Of a DNA stretch of 64,000 nucleotides, positions 15,696 to 25,392 are shown piece by piece. Every line of letters starts with the position of its first letter. Within the stretch, counting starts at the first letter, position 1. A model generated the notes under the pieces. It made no database searches. It was not told the origin of the DNA and saw nothing but the letters and a program-made list of their open reading frames with translations. The position numbers and the translations under genes are program-made. The DNA comes from an uncultured Collinsella sp. (GTDB lineage Bacteria > Actinomycetota > Coriobacteriia > Coriobacteriales > Coriobacteriaceae), in contig CAUGTZ010000014.1 in NCBI GenBank assembly GCA_959602645.1, forward strand, positions 1 to 64,000. Direction: 5' to 3'.

Positions 15696-18485
15696 ATGGA
15701 TGGTCCAAGCGTGAGTCTCGGCAGCAAACTATCCGATGCAAAGGTTTCCTTTGCAATCTTTAAACGCGACATCAAGCGATTGATCGTGAACCCCGTCGCC
15801 CTGGTGGTTACCCTGGGCGTGTGCGTGATTCCCTCGCTGTATGCCTGGTACAACATCGTGGCCAACTGGGATCCGTATGGAAACACCCAGGGCATCAAGA
15901 TCGCCATCGCCAACAACGATCAGGGCACCCAGAACGACCTAGTGGGCGAGCTCAACGCAGGCGATAAGGTGGTCGACCAGCTCAAGAAGAACGACCAGCT
16001 TGGCTGGACCTTCGTCGACTCGGCGGCAGATGCCAAAGAGGGCGTCGAAAGTGGCGAATACTATGCTGCCATCGTGATTCCCAAGAACTTCTCTGACAAT
16101 CTCGTCTCGATGCTCGACGGCAATTACCATCAGCCGAAGCTCACCTATTACGTCAACGAGAAAAAGAGCGCCATTGCGCCCAAGGTTACCGATACCGGTG
16201 CCAACACCATCGAGGAGCAGATAAACTCGGAATTTGTCTCTACGGTGGGCGAGACCGTTGCCGGCATTGCCAAAGATGCCGGAGTCGATCTAAAGGACAA
16301 GGCAACCCAGACGCAGGATTCGCTGGCAAGCTCGGTGTCCGAGGCATCCGATACCTTGGGCGAGGTACGTGATTCCATCGGCGACATGAACACCGCCATC
16401 GACAAGACGAGCAGCTCGATTGCTTCGGCCGATGCTGCGTTGGCGGGCCTGCAGGGACAGGCGCCTTCGCTAACGCAGGCAATCGCTCAGGGTAATGATC
16501 TGCTGGTCGAAGCTCGTACCACGGCTGGCAAGTCCATCACCTCGCTCTCCAAGGCACTTTCGGAGGGCAGCCTTGCGCTAACCAAGACGTCGGCTTCCGC
16601 GAATGCTGCCATCGGCAAGTTGACGGGCACGGTCACATCTACGACCACCCGCATCGACAACTCGCTCGAGTCTCTCCAGGCAACGATCGATCACAACACC
16701 GCAGTTATCGGCCACCTGCAGATTCTTGCCGGCGATACCTCGACGGGATCGGATCAGATCGACGCACTGATCGCCTCGACGATCGATACGCTCAAGAAGC
16801 AGAACGACCAGCTGCAGAGTATCAAGAACAGTCTGTCCGCGCAGTCGAGCGCCATGGCAAATGATGCCGCGGCTGTCTCGGGTGCCAGCGACGCTATCAA
16901 TAACGCAATTCAGACCGGGGCGACCAACCTCGGTCAGGCTCAGACCGATCTGGGGCAGAACGCGCTGCCGAAGGCTTCGAGCGCGCTTGACTCCTTTGCC
17001 GCCGTTTCGGGCGATTTGACCGGCATTGTATCGGGTATGACCCCCACGATAGCGAGCGCGCGCGGCACGCTGGCGCAGCTCGACGCCACGCTCAAGCAGG
17101 CAAAGACCACGCTGTCCCAAACCGATGCCTCCCTTGCCAAGGTTCAGGACAAGCTCGCGACCGCCGCTAATGACATTGCGGCGCTGCAGACCTCTGAGTC
17201 TATGGGCGAGTTAGCCGACCTCATGGACGTCGACGTCAATGACGTGGCAGATTTCATGGCATCTCCGGTTGAGCTGACGTCCAAGTCAATCTATCCGGTC
17301 AAGAGCTTTGGCTCGGGCATCGCGCCCTTCTACACCAATCTGGCGCTGTGGGTAGGCGGCTATGTGCTCATCGCTATCTACAAGCTCGAGGTCGACCGCG
17401 AGGGCATCGGTAGCTTTACGGCGCGTCAGGGCTACTTTGGCCGCTGGCTGCTGATGGTGATCCTGGGTGCGTTCCAGGCCATTATCGTTACGGTGGGCGA
17501 CCTGGTCATTGGCGTTCAGTGCGTCAATCCGCTGCTCTTTGTGCTGGGCGGCATCGCTATCTCGTTCACTTACGTCAACATCATCTATGCGCTGTCCACC
17601 ACCTTTAAGCATATCGGCAAGGCAATCGGCGTCATCCTCGTCATTGTGCAGATCCCCGGTTCGTCGGGCATGTATCCCATTGAGATGATGCCCGGCTTCT
17701 TCCAATGGCTGCATCCGCTGCTGCCCTTCACCTATGGCATCAACCTGCTGCGCGAGACCGTCGGTGGCATGTATTCGTTCAACTACCTGTTCAACCTGTG
17801 CATCCTGGGCGTGTTCCTGATCGTGGCGCTCTTTATCGGTCTGCAGCTGCGCCCGTTGCTGCTCAACCTCAATCTGCTCTTTGATAAGCAGCTTTCCACG
17901 ACGGGCCTCATGATCTGCGAGTCCAACGACCTGCCGCGCCAGCGCTATTCGCTGCGCACGGCCATGCGCGTCATGCTCGATTCGGATTCGTACCGTCGCG
18001 AGCTGCTCGATCATGCCGTGGCGTTTGAGCATCGCTACCCGTACTACATCAAGGGCGGTTTTGCCGCCGTGGTAGGCGTGCAGGTCCTGCTCTTTGTGCT
18101 CTCGACGGTGCTCGATATCGACAATAACGGCAAGATCATCCTGCTCGTTATCTGGATCATTTCGGTTATCGCCATCTGTGGCTGGCTCATCAACATCGAG
18201 TACATCCGTGCGAGCCTCAATACCCAGATGCGTATCTCGGCGCTTTCGGACGAGGACCTTCGCCGCGAGATGCGCGAGCACACGGCCGCCATCCCTGCTG
18301 CCCGTCGCATGTTTGGTCTCAACGCCAGCGAGCGGGGCACCAAGGACAGCGAACAGCCCACGAGCCGTCTGCCGCATATCGGTGCGCATCGTAAGGCTCA
18401 AGATGCCGACGGCGTTGACAACGTAAGCGGAAACGACGGGGACACCACCCCGCTTGGCAAGCACTCTAAAGGAGGTGAGGCATAA
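15696..18485 (+). CDS. YhgE/Pip-family membrane protein, first of pair
   Basis: A 929-residue membrane protein of the phage-infection-protein family (relatives YhgE and EsaA, ABC-2-like). One membrane helix near the N-terminus (PVALVVTLGVCVIPSLYAW) is followed by the family motif NWDPYGNTQG. A long extracytoplasmic region rich in Ala/Ser/Thr coiled-coil helices follows (residues about 200-480), then about five more helices and a cytoplasmic tail. The start is uncertain; ATG 15675 and GTG 15711 are also possible, and no strong ribosome site is seen. The next gene starts directly after its stop. The role is probably envelope transport or secretion, but the substrate is unknown. Confidence 0.88.
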   Translation: MDGPSVSLGSKLSDAKVSFAIFKRDIKRLIVNPVALVVTLGVCVIPSLYAWYNIVANWDPYGNTQGIKIAIANNDQGTQNDLVGELNAGDKVVDQLKKNDQLGWTFVDSAADAKEGVESGEYYAAIVIPKNFSDNLVSMLDGNYHQPKLTYYVNEKKSAIAPKVTDTGANTIEEQINSEFVSTVGETVAGIAKDAGVDLKDKATQTQDSLASSVSEASDTLGEVRDSIGDMNTAIDKTSSSIASADAALAGLQGQAPSLTQAIAQGNDLLVEARTTAGKSITSLSKALSEGSLALTKTSASANAAIGKLTGTVTSTTTRIDNSLESLQATIDHNTAVIGHLQILAGDTSTGSDQIDALIASTIDTLKKQNDQLQSIKNSLSAQSSAMANDAAAVSGASDAINNAIQTGATNLGQAQTDLGQNALPKASSALDSFAAVSGDLTGIVSGMTPTIASARGTLAQLDATLKQAKTTLSQTDASLAKVQDKLATAANDIAALQTSESMGELADLMDVDVNDVADFMASPVELTSKSIYPVKSFGSGIAPFYTNLALWVGGYVLIAIYKLEVDREGIGSFTARQGYFGRWLLMVILGAFQAIIVTVGDLVIGVQCVNPLLFVLGGIAISFTYVNIIYALSTTFKHIGKAIGVILVIVQIPGSSGMYPIEMMPGFFQWLHPLLPFTYGINLLRETVGGMYSFNYLFNLCILGVFLIVALFIGLQLRPLLLNLNLLFDKQLSTTGLMICESNDLPRQRYSLRTAMRVMLDSDSYRRELLDHAVAFEHRYPYYIKGGFAAVVGVQVLLFVLSTVLDIDNNGKIILLVIWIISVIAICGWLINIEYIRASLNTQMRISALSDEDLRREMREHTAAIPAARRMFGLNASERGTKDSEQPTSRLPHIGAHRKAQDADGVDNVSGNDGDTTPLGKHSKGGEA

Positions 18486-20675
18486 ATGAAAAACATCCTG
18501 CACCTGTTTAAGCGCGATGTCCAAAATGTGTCTCGCTCCGTGATCGGCTTGGTTGTTGTGATGGGCCTCATTATCGTGCCGTGCCTGTACGCGTGGTTTA
18601 ACATCGCCGGAAGCTGGGATCCGTATGGCAACACCGGCAATCTCAAGATCGCCGTGGTCAACACCGACGAGGGCTACGAGAGCGATCTGATTCCCGTCGA
18701 GGTCAACGTGGGCGAAAACGTAACCTCCACCCTGCGCGGCAACGAGAACTTCGATTGGGTCGTCCTCAACGACCGCGATAAGGCGATTGAGGGCGTTAAG
18801 TCGGGCGCGTACTACGCTGCCGTCGTTATCCCCAAAACGTTTAGCGCCGACATGATGACGCTTTTCTCGACCGACGTGAAACACGCCGATATCGAGTTTT
18901 ACGAGAACCAGAAGGCCAACGCCATCGCGCAGATCGTGACCGAGAAGGGTTCGAGCGCCGTTCAGAACCAGGTTAACGAATCTTTTACCAAGACCATTAC
19001 GAGCATCGGTCTTAAGACGGTGTCCAGCCTGCTCGATTACATGAGCACCGACCAAGTCAGCAACTTTATCGCCAACCTGTCCTCGACGCTCGGCGATTCG
19101 GTCCAGGACCTGCAGGACGTTCAGGCCAGCGCAACGTCGCTTGCGGGCATTTTGAGCTCCACGTCCGATTCGTTGACGTCGGCGAGCGGTATGCTCCAGC
19201 AGACGGGTACGGTCGATGAGTCGACCAAGCAGCTGATGGAGCATGCCAAGAGCGGCATCGATGATTCCAAAGAAGCGCTGAAGGCCGCCAACGATGCCGT
19301 TGACGCGGCGATTGACGGAAGCGCGGGCTCGTTCGACAACGTATCCGCCGAGCTTGCGAAGGCATTCGACACCGCAAACCAGCATGTCAATCTTACGGTG
19401 CGTCAGCTCAACGATGGCGCAGCGTCACTCAAGAACCGTGCCGACGAGATTGATGCCACGGCGAATGAGCTCCGTAGTCTTGCTGGCCAGGTGAGTAACG
19501 ATAAGCTCAAGGCAGGGCTTGAGGACGCGGCTGCTGAGCTTGACAAAACCGCGACGGAGTACCGCAACAATGCCAATGAGCTGACGAACATCGCGACGTC
19601 GCTCACGAACAGCATGGCAGAGGTTAACAAGTCGCGTGCCGAGGTCGATCAGGCCATCGCCGATGCCAAGGCTGGTATCTCGGGCGCCAAGATTGACTAC
19701 GACTCTACGTTTTCGGTCAAGGCCAAAGAGCTCAAGAAGACCGTCTCGGGGGTTCTGGATTCACTGAATGGTATTTCGGGCGATCTGGATAGTGCCGTAG
19801 ACGACCTGACCGACGCATCCGGTTCGCTGGCAAAGGGCCTCTCTAAGGCTGCAAAGCTGGTCAACAAGGCTTCCGATCAGCTGGGCGAGGCGTCGGGCAA
19901 GATCAGCGCGTTTAAGGACGAGCTCGACGGTGCCCTTATGTCTGATGATCTAGCCACGATCAAGACGATGATCGGCAATGATCCCGAGGGTCTGGCCGTG
20001 TCGCTTTCCGGCCCTGTCGCACTCGACCGTAAGCCGGTCTATCCGATCCGCAACTACGGTTCGGCCATGGCGCCGTTCTACACGATTCTGTCGCTCTGGG
20101 TCGGCTCGATCGTACTGGCGGCCATGATGAAGGTCTCGGTTGACGATGAGCTTATCAACGAGCTCATCCCCGTGCGCCTGCACGAGATCTACTTGGGTCG
20201 CTACCTGTTCTTTGGCGGTCTGGCTCTGCTGCAGGCAACGCTCGTGTGTGCGGGCGACATTCTGTTCTTTGGCATTCAGTGCGACAACCCGCTGCAGTTT
20301 GTGCTAGCGGGCTGGGTCGCGAGTCTCGTGTTCTCCAATATCGTCTACACGCTTACGGTTTCGTTTGGCGATATCGGCAAGGCGCTCGCAGTCGTGCTGT
20401 TGGTCATGCAGGTCGGCGGTTCGGGCGGCACGTTCCCCATCGAGATGACCGGCCCCGTGTTCCAGGCGATCTATCCGTTCCTGCCGTTTACTCACGGCAT
20501 CAACGCCATGCATGCCGCCATGGCTGGCGCCTACCATATGGAGTACTGGGTTGAGCTGGGCATTCTGGCGAGCTATCTGATTCCGTCGCTGGCCCTGGGC
20601 GTCGTCTTCCGCCGTCCGGTCATCAAAGCCAACGACTGGATCATCGAAAAGCTTGAAAGCACGAAACTTATTTAG
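18486..20675 (+). CDS. YhgE/Pip-family membrane protein, second of pair
   Basis: A 729-residue paralogue of the preceding protein with the same plan. The N-terminal helix is followed by SWDPYGNTGN, then a long coiled-coil extracytoplasmic region (residues about 200-480) and five C-terminal helices including GGTFPIEMTG. A strong AAGGAGGTGAGG site lies inside the end of the first gene and the ATG directly abuts its TAA. The pair is therefore co-translated and probably assembles together. It lacks the cytoplasmic tail of the first protein. Confidence 0.9.
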   Translation: MKNILHLFKRDVQNVSRSVIGLVVVMGLIIVPCLYAWFNIAGSWDPYGNTGNLKIAVVNTDEGYESDLIPVEVNVGENVTSTLRGNENFDWVVLNDRDKAIEGVKSGAYYAAVVIPKTFSADMMTLFSTDVKHADIEFYENQKANAIAQIVTEKGSSAVQNQVNESFTKTITSIGLKTVSSLLDYMSTDQVSNFIANLSSTLGDSVQDLQDVQASATSLAGILSSTSDSLTSASGMLQQTGTVDESTKQLMEHAKSGIDDSKEALKAANDAVDAAIDGSAGSFDNVSAELAKAFDTANQHVNLTVRQLNDGAASLKNRADEIDATANELRSLAGQVSNDKLKAGLEDAAAELDKTATEYRNNANELTNIATSLTNSMAEVNKSRAEVDQAIADAKAGISGAKIDYDSTFSVKAKELKKTVSGVLDSLNGISGDLDSAVDDLTDASGSLAKGLSKAAKLVNKASDQLGEASGKISAFKDELDGALMSDDLATIKTMIGNDPEGLAVSLSGPVALDRKPVYPIRNYGSAMAPFYTILSLWVGSIVLAAMMKVSVDDELINELIPVRLHEIYLGRYLFFGGLALLQATLVCAGDILFFGIQCDNPLQFVLAGWVASLVFSNIVYTLTVSFGDIGKALAVVLLVMQVGGSGGTFPIEMTGPVFQAIYPFLPFTHGINAMHAAMAGAYHMEYWVELGILASYLIPSLALGVVFRRPVIKANDWIIEKLESTKLI

Positions 20676-20769
20676 TGCAACAGCGTGACATCGACGAAAC
20701 ATCGAGGTTTACTCTGCCGACGCTTTAGTGGGCTGGATTGCGTGGGCTGCTTGGTTGTTGCTACAGTAG

Positions 20770-20806
20770 CGGGGCGTGCCGGGGGTCCGGTGCGCCCCGT
20801 TTTTAT
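20770..20806 (+). terminator. Terminator after the YhgE/Pip pair
   Basis: CGGGGCG pairs with CGCCCCG and is followed by five T residues. Confidence 0.8.
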
Positions 20807-20875
20807 TTGACCATGAGGCGGCACGCAGCCATACGCGTGCGGACACCACGCCCAGATTGAGTGTGAGGATGTTCC

Positions 20876-21859
20876 ATGGCCCAATACGCTGCCAACGAAA
20901 TCGAAAACATGCCCGATAGCCCTGTGGCCCGTGAGGATTTGGGCGCGGGCGGTATTCCCAGGGGCGCCGGCGCACGCTCCCCGCTGTTCTGGAAAGTTTT
21001 GCTACTTTCGGTGGCGGTCATCTGGGGCTACTCCTTTACCACTATGAAGGACGCACTCGGCACCATTCCGGTGTTCGAGCTGCTCTATGTACGCTTTCTG
21101 CCTGCAGCGTTGGTCATGTTTGCCGTCTTCCACAAGCGCATCACTGCACATTTCAACGCTCGCAATCTGATCGTTGGCCTGAGTATGGGCGTGCTCATGT
21201 GGGCGGCCTATGCGTTGCAGACGGTCGGTCTGGCATATACTACGGCGGGCAAGAATGCTTTTTTGACGGGCACGTATTGCATCCTCGTGCCGTTCGCGAG
21301 CTATTTTCTGAGCGGAGAAAAACTCACCCGCTATAACCTGGGCGCGGCACTGCTGTGCTTGGCGGGCATTGGCTTGGTGGCGCTCGATAGCGTCGAGTTC
21401 AACATCGGTGACGTCATTACGCTGGCAGGCGCGGTCTTCTTCGCCATCCAGATGGCGGTGACCGCCAAGTACGGTCGCAAAATGGACATCAACGTTATCA
21501 CGTTTTGGATGTTTGTGGGCAACGGCGTGCTGAGCCTGGTCTCGTCGCTGCTATTCGAGACCCAGGCGCCTCTGTCCGTGTGGACGCCGAACTTTATCGG
21601 TGTGATGGCGTTTCTCTCGGTGGGCTGCACATGCGTGGCTCTGCTCATCCAAAACGTCGGCCTGGCGCATGTCCCGGCTTCGACGGGCTCGCTGCTCCTT
21701 TCGATGGAGTCGCCTTCGGGCGTGTTGTTTTCGGTGCTGCTGATGGGGGAGGCGCTCACCTCGCGCCTGCTCGCCGGCTTCGTGCTTATCTTCCTGTCGA
21801 TTATCTTGAGTGAGACTCACTTCGATTTTTTGCGCAAAAAGCCGCGCCCGCAATTGTAA
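20876..21859 (+). CDS. EamA/DMT-family transporter
   Basis: A 327-residue inner-membrane protein with about ten hydrophobic helices in two EamA repeats (first from VLLLSVAVIWGYSF, second from GDVITLAGAVFFAIQMAV). The first 35 residues are hydrophilic. The family exports amino acids, metabolites or drugs; the substrate is not evident. It is a single-gene unit with its own terminator. Confidence 0.88.
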   Translation: MAQYAANEIENMPDSPVAREDLGAGGIPRGAGARSPLFWKVLLLSVAVIWGYSFTTMKDALGTIPVFELLYVRFLPAALVMFAVFHKRITAHFNARNLIVGLSMGVLMWAAYALQTVGLAYTTAGKNAFLTGTYCILVPFASYFLSGEKLTRYNLGAALLCLAGIGLVALDSVEFNIGDVITLAGAVFFAIQMAVTAKYGRKMDINVITFWMFVGNGVLSLVSSLLFETQAPLSVWTPNFIGVMAFLSVGCTCVALLIQNVGLAHVPASTGSLLLSMESPSGVLFSVLLMGEALTSRLLAGFVLIFLSIILSETHFDFLRKKPRPQL

Positions 21860-21871
21860 ACAACTTGTTGC

Positions 21872-21897
21872 GCCGCCCTCCCGGGGCGGCATTTTTT
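21872..21897 (+). terminator. Terminator after the EamA gene
   Basis: GCCGCCC pairs with GGGCGGC across a short loop, followed by A and six T residues. Confidence 0.85.
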
Positions 21898-21975
21898 ATG
21901 CGTCGCCCTTAAAGTTGTACCTTGCACTTTATGCTATCAAAGTGCTTGCTGCAAAAACGTTACTGGAGGGCATCT

Positions 21976-23274
21976 ATGGCACCAGCTTTGTCCGATTTTC
22001 AACCGCAACCAGCGCCCAAGGCTACCGCAGCGGCGCAGGCCGCTATCGGTGACGGTCTTGTTGCAGAAGCTCAGACTTTTGCAGACGAGCTTGCTGTGTG
22101 GCGACACGATCTACACCAGATGCCCGAGCTGGGTAACAACCTTCCGCAGACGTCCGCCTTTATCCAGGCGCGTCTGGACGAGATGGATATTCCCTATGCC
22201 GTGCTTGTTGACGGCTCCTGTGTCGTTGGCCTTATCGGTGCCGGCGCGGCAGCTGCTGCTCGGGGTAACGGTACGTGCACGGACAAGCAGGCCGGTACGG
22301 TCATCATGCTCCGCGGCGACATGGATGCCCTGCCCGTTGCCGAGGAATCCGGCGAGCCCTTTGCATCCACCAATGGCTGCATGCATGCTTGCGGTCACGA
22401 TATGCACGCGACGGCGCTGCTTGGTGCGGCTCGTATGCTCAAGACCCGCGAGTCCGAGCTTCTCGACGCCAACGCCACGGTTAAGTTGCTGTTCCAGCCG
22501 GGCGAGGAAACCTTTGAGGGTGCCCGTGCCGCCATCGTCGACGGTCTGCTGCAGAACCCACGCCCCCAGGCGGCTTTTGCCATGCATGTTAACAGCCAAT
22601 CGCCGCTCGGCCTGGTGCTCTATGGGAGTCCGGCGCTTTCGGGCGTGTACGGTTTTCGCATCACGCTGCAGGGCAAGGGCGGCCATGGCTCGAGCCCCGA
22701 GATCTGCATCGACCCCATCACGGCCGGCGTCCATGTGCACCTGGCGCTTCAGGAGCTTATCGCTCGCGAAGTGCCGGCGGCCAAGGAGGTCGCACTGACC
22801 GTGGGTAAGTTTGCCGGTGGTCAAGCGGCCAACGTCATCCCAGATACCTGCGTGCTCGAAGGCACGCTGCGCGGCTTTGACGTTGAGCTCATGGAGCACC
22901 TCAAGGAGCGTATCGCCGAGGTCGTCAACGGCGTGGCCGCAACGTATCGCACGCCGGCCACCATCGAGACGCTCTCGGATGTTCCCCCGCTCGTGCTCGA
23001 TGACGACGTGACCCAGGCTTCGCTTGGCTACGTGGGTGCGACGCTGCCCAAGGCCGCCTTCTTGCCGCTGTTCCATGCCATGGCGAGCGAGGACTTTGCG
23101 CTTATCTCGAGTGAGATACCGAGCGCATACTTTACGATCGGCGCGGCTGTGACCGATACGGACGAACACTTTGCTCAGCATCATCCCAAGGCACGTTTTA
23201 GCGATGCCGAACTTCCCCTTGGCGCCGCGGCTTATGCCGCCGTTGCTTTGGGCTACATCGCCGACCACCGGTAG
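21976..23274 (+). CDS. M20-family amidohydrolase/aminoacylase
   Basis: A 432-residue metallo-amidohydrolase related to hippurate hydrolase and N-acyl-amino-acid hydrolases. Metal and catalytic motifs are RGDMDALPV, GCMHACGHDMH, and FQPGEE. The dimerisation domain contains GKGGHGSSPE and ANVIPD. GGAGGG before ATG 21976 fixes the start; an upstream ATG at 21922 lacks a ribosome site. It probably cleaves N-acyl amino acids in the cytoplasm. A broken MFS transporter gene follows after 39 bases and may once have supplied the substrate. Confidence 0.92.
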   Translation: MAPALSDFQPQPAPKATAAAQAAIGDGLVAEAQTFADELAVWRHDLHQMPELGNNLPQTSAFIQARLDEMDIPYAVLVDGSCVVGLIGAGAAAAARGNGTCTDKQAGTVIMLRGDMDALPVAEESGEPFASTNGCMHACGHDMHATALLGAARMLKTRESELLDANATVKLLFQPGEETFEGARAAIVDGLLQNPRPQAAFAMHVNSQSPLGLVLYGSPALSGVYGFRITLQGKGGHGSSPEICIDPITAGVHVHLALQELIAREVPAAKEVALTVGKFAGGQAANVIPDTCVLEGTLRGFDVELMEHLKERIAEVVNGVAATYRTPATIETLSDVPPLVLDDDVTQASLGYVGATLPKAAFLPLFHAMASEDFALISSEIPSAYFTIGAAVTDTDEHFAQHHPKARFSDAELPLGAAAYAAVALGYIADHR

Positions 23275-23313
23275 CACCCAATCTTGCTACTCGTTTGTTT
23301 AAAAAGGAGCAGT

Positions 23314-23682
23314 ATGTCCCAGCAGCGTAAGTTCTTCCCCGGCTGGCTCGTGGTGGCTTCCGGCTTTGTCATCATGGCCACGTGCTACACCATTTTCGTC
23401 AACTGCATGAGCCTGTTCCAGCCGCTCATCGTCAGCGACTTGGGAATTTCTCTTGCGCAGTACAACATCTCCAATGCGATCTCCACCGTGGTGAGCGTTA
23501 TCGGCTCACTTGTCATTGGCCATGTTGCCGATAAAGTAAGCGGTCGCGTTTTGGGCTCCCTCACTGTAATCGCCACCTCTGCCGTTCTTGCCGGCATGAG
23601 CCTTGTCGGTGAACTGTGGCAGGTCTACGTGCTCTTTTCTGTTTGCCCCGTTCTGTTTGTGGCCGCCCTGGAAGCCGAATAG
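23314..23682 (+). pseudogene. Truncated MFS transporter gene
   Basis: It has a good start (AAAGGAGC before ATG 23314) and encodes the first four helices of a major-facilitator protein, including GWLVVASGFVIMATCY and the signature-like GHVADKVSGRVLG. It stops after 122 residues, against about 400 in the family. The remainder is not found downstream, where a GGGGAC palindrome and a large hairpin begin 50 bases later. I call it a 3'-deleted remnant. Confidence 0.75.
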
Positions 23683-23731
23683 ATGCTCGTACCATCATTC
23701 GGTTTCCAAGGCGGTCACGGGCCTACGAAAT

Positions 23732-23793
23732 GATCCGTTTTCCTCCGTCCCCAACAGATCACGTGATCCGAAGGGGACGGAGGAAAGCGGATC
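23732..23793. repeat. GGGGAC palindrome
   Basis: A 21-bp inverted repeat with one mismatch, 23732-23752 with 23773-23793, built from GATCCG plus TTTCCTCCGTCCCC. The right arm recurs with a single change at 59142-59162. Confidence 0.8.
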
Positions 23794-23794
23794 G

Positions 23795-23866
23795 CAAACA
23801 GCGGCGGTGCGTCAGGCCGAACGAGTCCCCATACCCTCGTTCGGTCAGACGCACCGCCGCTGTTTG
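23795..23866. repeat. Large perfect hairpin upstream of hisS
   Basis: A 19-bp arm (23795-23813 with 23848-23866) and a nested 9-bp arm (23817-23825 with 23836-23844) surround a 10-base loop. No T-run follows, so it is not a typical terminator. It lies about 60 bases before hisS and directly abuts the GGGGAC palindrome. Confidence 0.8.
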
Positions 23867-23877
23867 TGTTTGTGCCG

Positions 23878-23883
23878 TATAAT
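23878..23883 (+). promoter_or_regulatory. Candidate -10 box of hisS
   Basis: A perfect TATAAT lies 42 bases before the hisS ATG. No good -35 is seen, because the usual region falls inside the hairpin. Confidence 0.4.
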
Positions 23884-23925
23884 GTCCACTACCTATGACG
23901 CGATACAAAAGAAAGGTGTTTGCCC

Positions 23926-25239
23926 ATGCAGGCACAGAAGGCGGAGGGAACCCGCGACCTTATCGGCGCCGAGATGCGCGCCTGGCAAAAGATGCAGCAG
24001 ATTGCGGCCGGCGTGTTCGAGCCGTTTGGTTTTAAACCCATCGAGACGCCCGCGATCGAGCAGGTTGACGTGTTTGTCCACGGTATCGGCCAGTCGACCG
24101 ACGTCGTGCGCAAGGAAATGTTCCGCGTGTTCAGCGGTGCCAACCTGGAGCGCGTCTTTACCGAGGGCACCGACACCAAACTCAAGCCCAAGCAGCGCCT
24201 GGCACTTCGCCCCGAGGGCACGGCCGGCGTGGTGCGCGCCGTCGTCGAGAACAATCTGGTGCCCCAGGGCTCCACGCCGTTTAAGGCTTACTACGCCGAG
24301 GCCATGTTCCGCGGCGAGCGTCCCCAGAAGGGCCGCCTGCGCCAGTTCCACCAGGTGGGCATCGAGTGGCTCGGCGCTCCCGATCCGGCGGCAGACGCCG
24401 AGTGCATCATCATGCTCATGGAGTTCTACAAGCGCCTGGGCTTCGATCTTTCCAAGCTTCGTCTGCTCATCAACTCGATGGGTGACGCCCAGTGCCGTCC
24501 GGCTTATCGCGAGCAGGTTAAGCAGTTCATCCTCGATCACGCCGACGAGATGTGCGATGAGTGCCGCGAGCGCGCCGAGCTCAACCCGCTGCGTGCCTTC
24601 GACTGCAAGAACGACCACTGCCGCGAGATCATGGCCGAGGCTCCGCTGATGGGTGACAACCTGTGCGATGAGTGCCGCGAGCACTACGAGCAGGTCAAGC
24701 GCTATCTGGATGCCGCCGGTATCGAGTATGTCGAGGATCCCACCTTGGTGCGCGGCCTGGACTACTACACCCGTACTGTCTTTGAGGTCGAGGCCCCTGG
24801 CGCCGGCGTCGGCTCCATCGGCGGCGGCGGCCGCTACGATGGCCTGGTCGAGCTCGAGGGTGGCAAGCCCACGGCGGGCGTCGGCTTTGCTGTCGGTTTT
24901 GAGCGCGCCCTGCTGGCCCTGCAGGCCTTTGGCAGCGATTTGGGTGCCGATGAGGCCCCGTGCGTCTATGTCGCCAACGCCGGCAAGGAGCTGCGTCAGA
25001 ACGTCTTTGCCATTACGCAGGAGCTTCGCGCCGCAGGTATCGTGACCGAGGCCGACTATCAGGGTCGTTCGCTCAAGGCCCAGTTTAAGCAAGCCGATAA
25101 GGTAGGCGCCAAGCTCATCTTGGTCCTGGGTGGCGACGAGCTTGCCGCCGGCAAGGTCAAAGTGCGCGACATGCAGAGCCATGACGAGGTGCTCGCCGAT
25201 CTGGACAACGTCGTCGAGGCGGTTCGCGAGCGCCTGTAG
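23926..25239 (+). CDS. hisS: Histidine-tRNA ligase
   Basis: A 437-residue class II aminoacyl-tRNA synthetase that charges tRNA-His. It has motif 2 (FRGERPQKGRLRQFHQ), the histidine motifs LVRGLDYYTRTVFE and GGGGRYDGL, and motif 3 (GVGFAVGFERALLAL). A C-terminal anticodon-binding domain starts around residue 340. Four cysteines in CDECRERAELN and CDECREH-type pairs suggest a zinc site in the insertion domain. ATG 23926 is used because GAAAGG is 9 bases upstream. It forms a single-gene unit. Confidence 0.95.
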   Translation: MQAQKAEGTRDLIGAEMRAWQKMQQIAAGVFEPFGFKPIETPAIEQVDVFVHGIGQSTDVVRKEMFRVFSGANLERVFTEGTDTKLKPKQRLALRPEGTAGVVRAVVENNLVPQGSTPFKAYYAEAMFRGERPQKGRLRQFHQVGIEWLGAPDPAADAECIIMLMEFYKRLGFDLSKLRLLINSMGDAQCRPAYREQVKQFILDHADEMCDECRERAELNPLRAFDCKNDHCREIMAEAPLMGDNLCDECREHYEQVKRYLDAAGIEYVEDPTLVRGLDYYTRTVFEVEAPGAGVGSIGGGGRYDGLVELEGGKPTAGVGFAVGFERALLALQAFGSDLGADEAPCVYVANAGKELRQNVFAITQELRAAGIVTEADYQGRSLKAQFKQADKVGAKLILVLGGDELAAGKVKVRDMQSHDEVLADLDNVVEAVRERL

Positions 25240-25296
25240 CGCATCTTTTTGAGCTTTGGGCCTGCTAACGTGCCCTGCTCATGGAGAGCGATTGTT

Positions 25297-25334
25297 ACGG
25301 GGGTGTTTCGCTTTTATGCGGAATGCCCCCGTTT
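25297..25334 (+). terminator. Terminator-like hairpin after hisS
   Basis: ACGGGGG pairs with CCCCCGT, extended inward by GTTTCGC/GCGGAAT. Only three T residues follow. Confidence 0.55.
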
Positions 25335-25392
25335 ACGTATGCCGCCCACCGAGAAATACGACCATTTAGGGCAAAAACCTTTGCAATGCAGA

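Noticed and set aside
23795..23925. T-box leader upstream of hisS
   Set aside because: No T-box consensus and no terminator/antiterminator pair; only a single large hairpin without a T-run.
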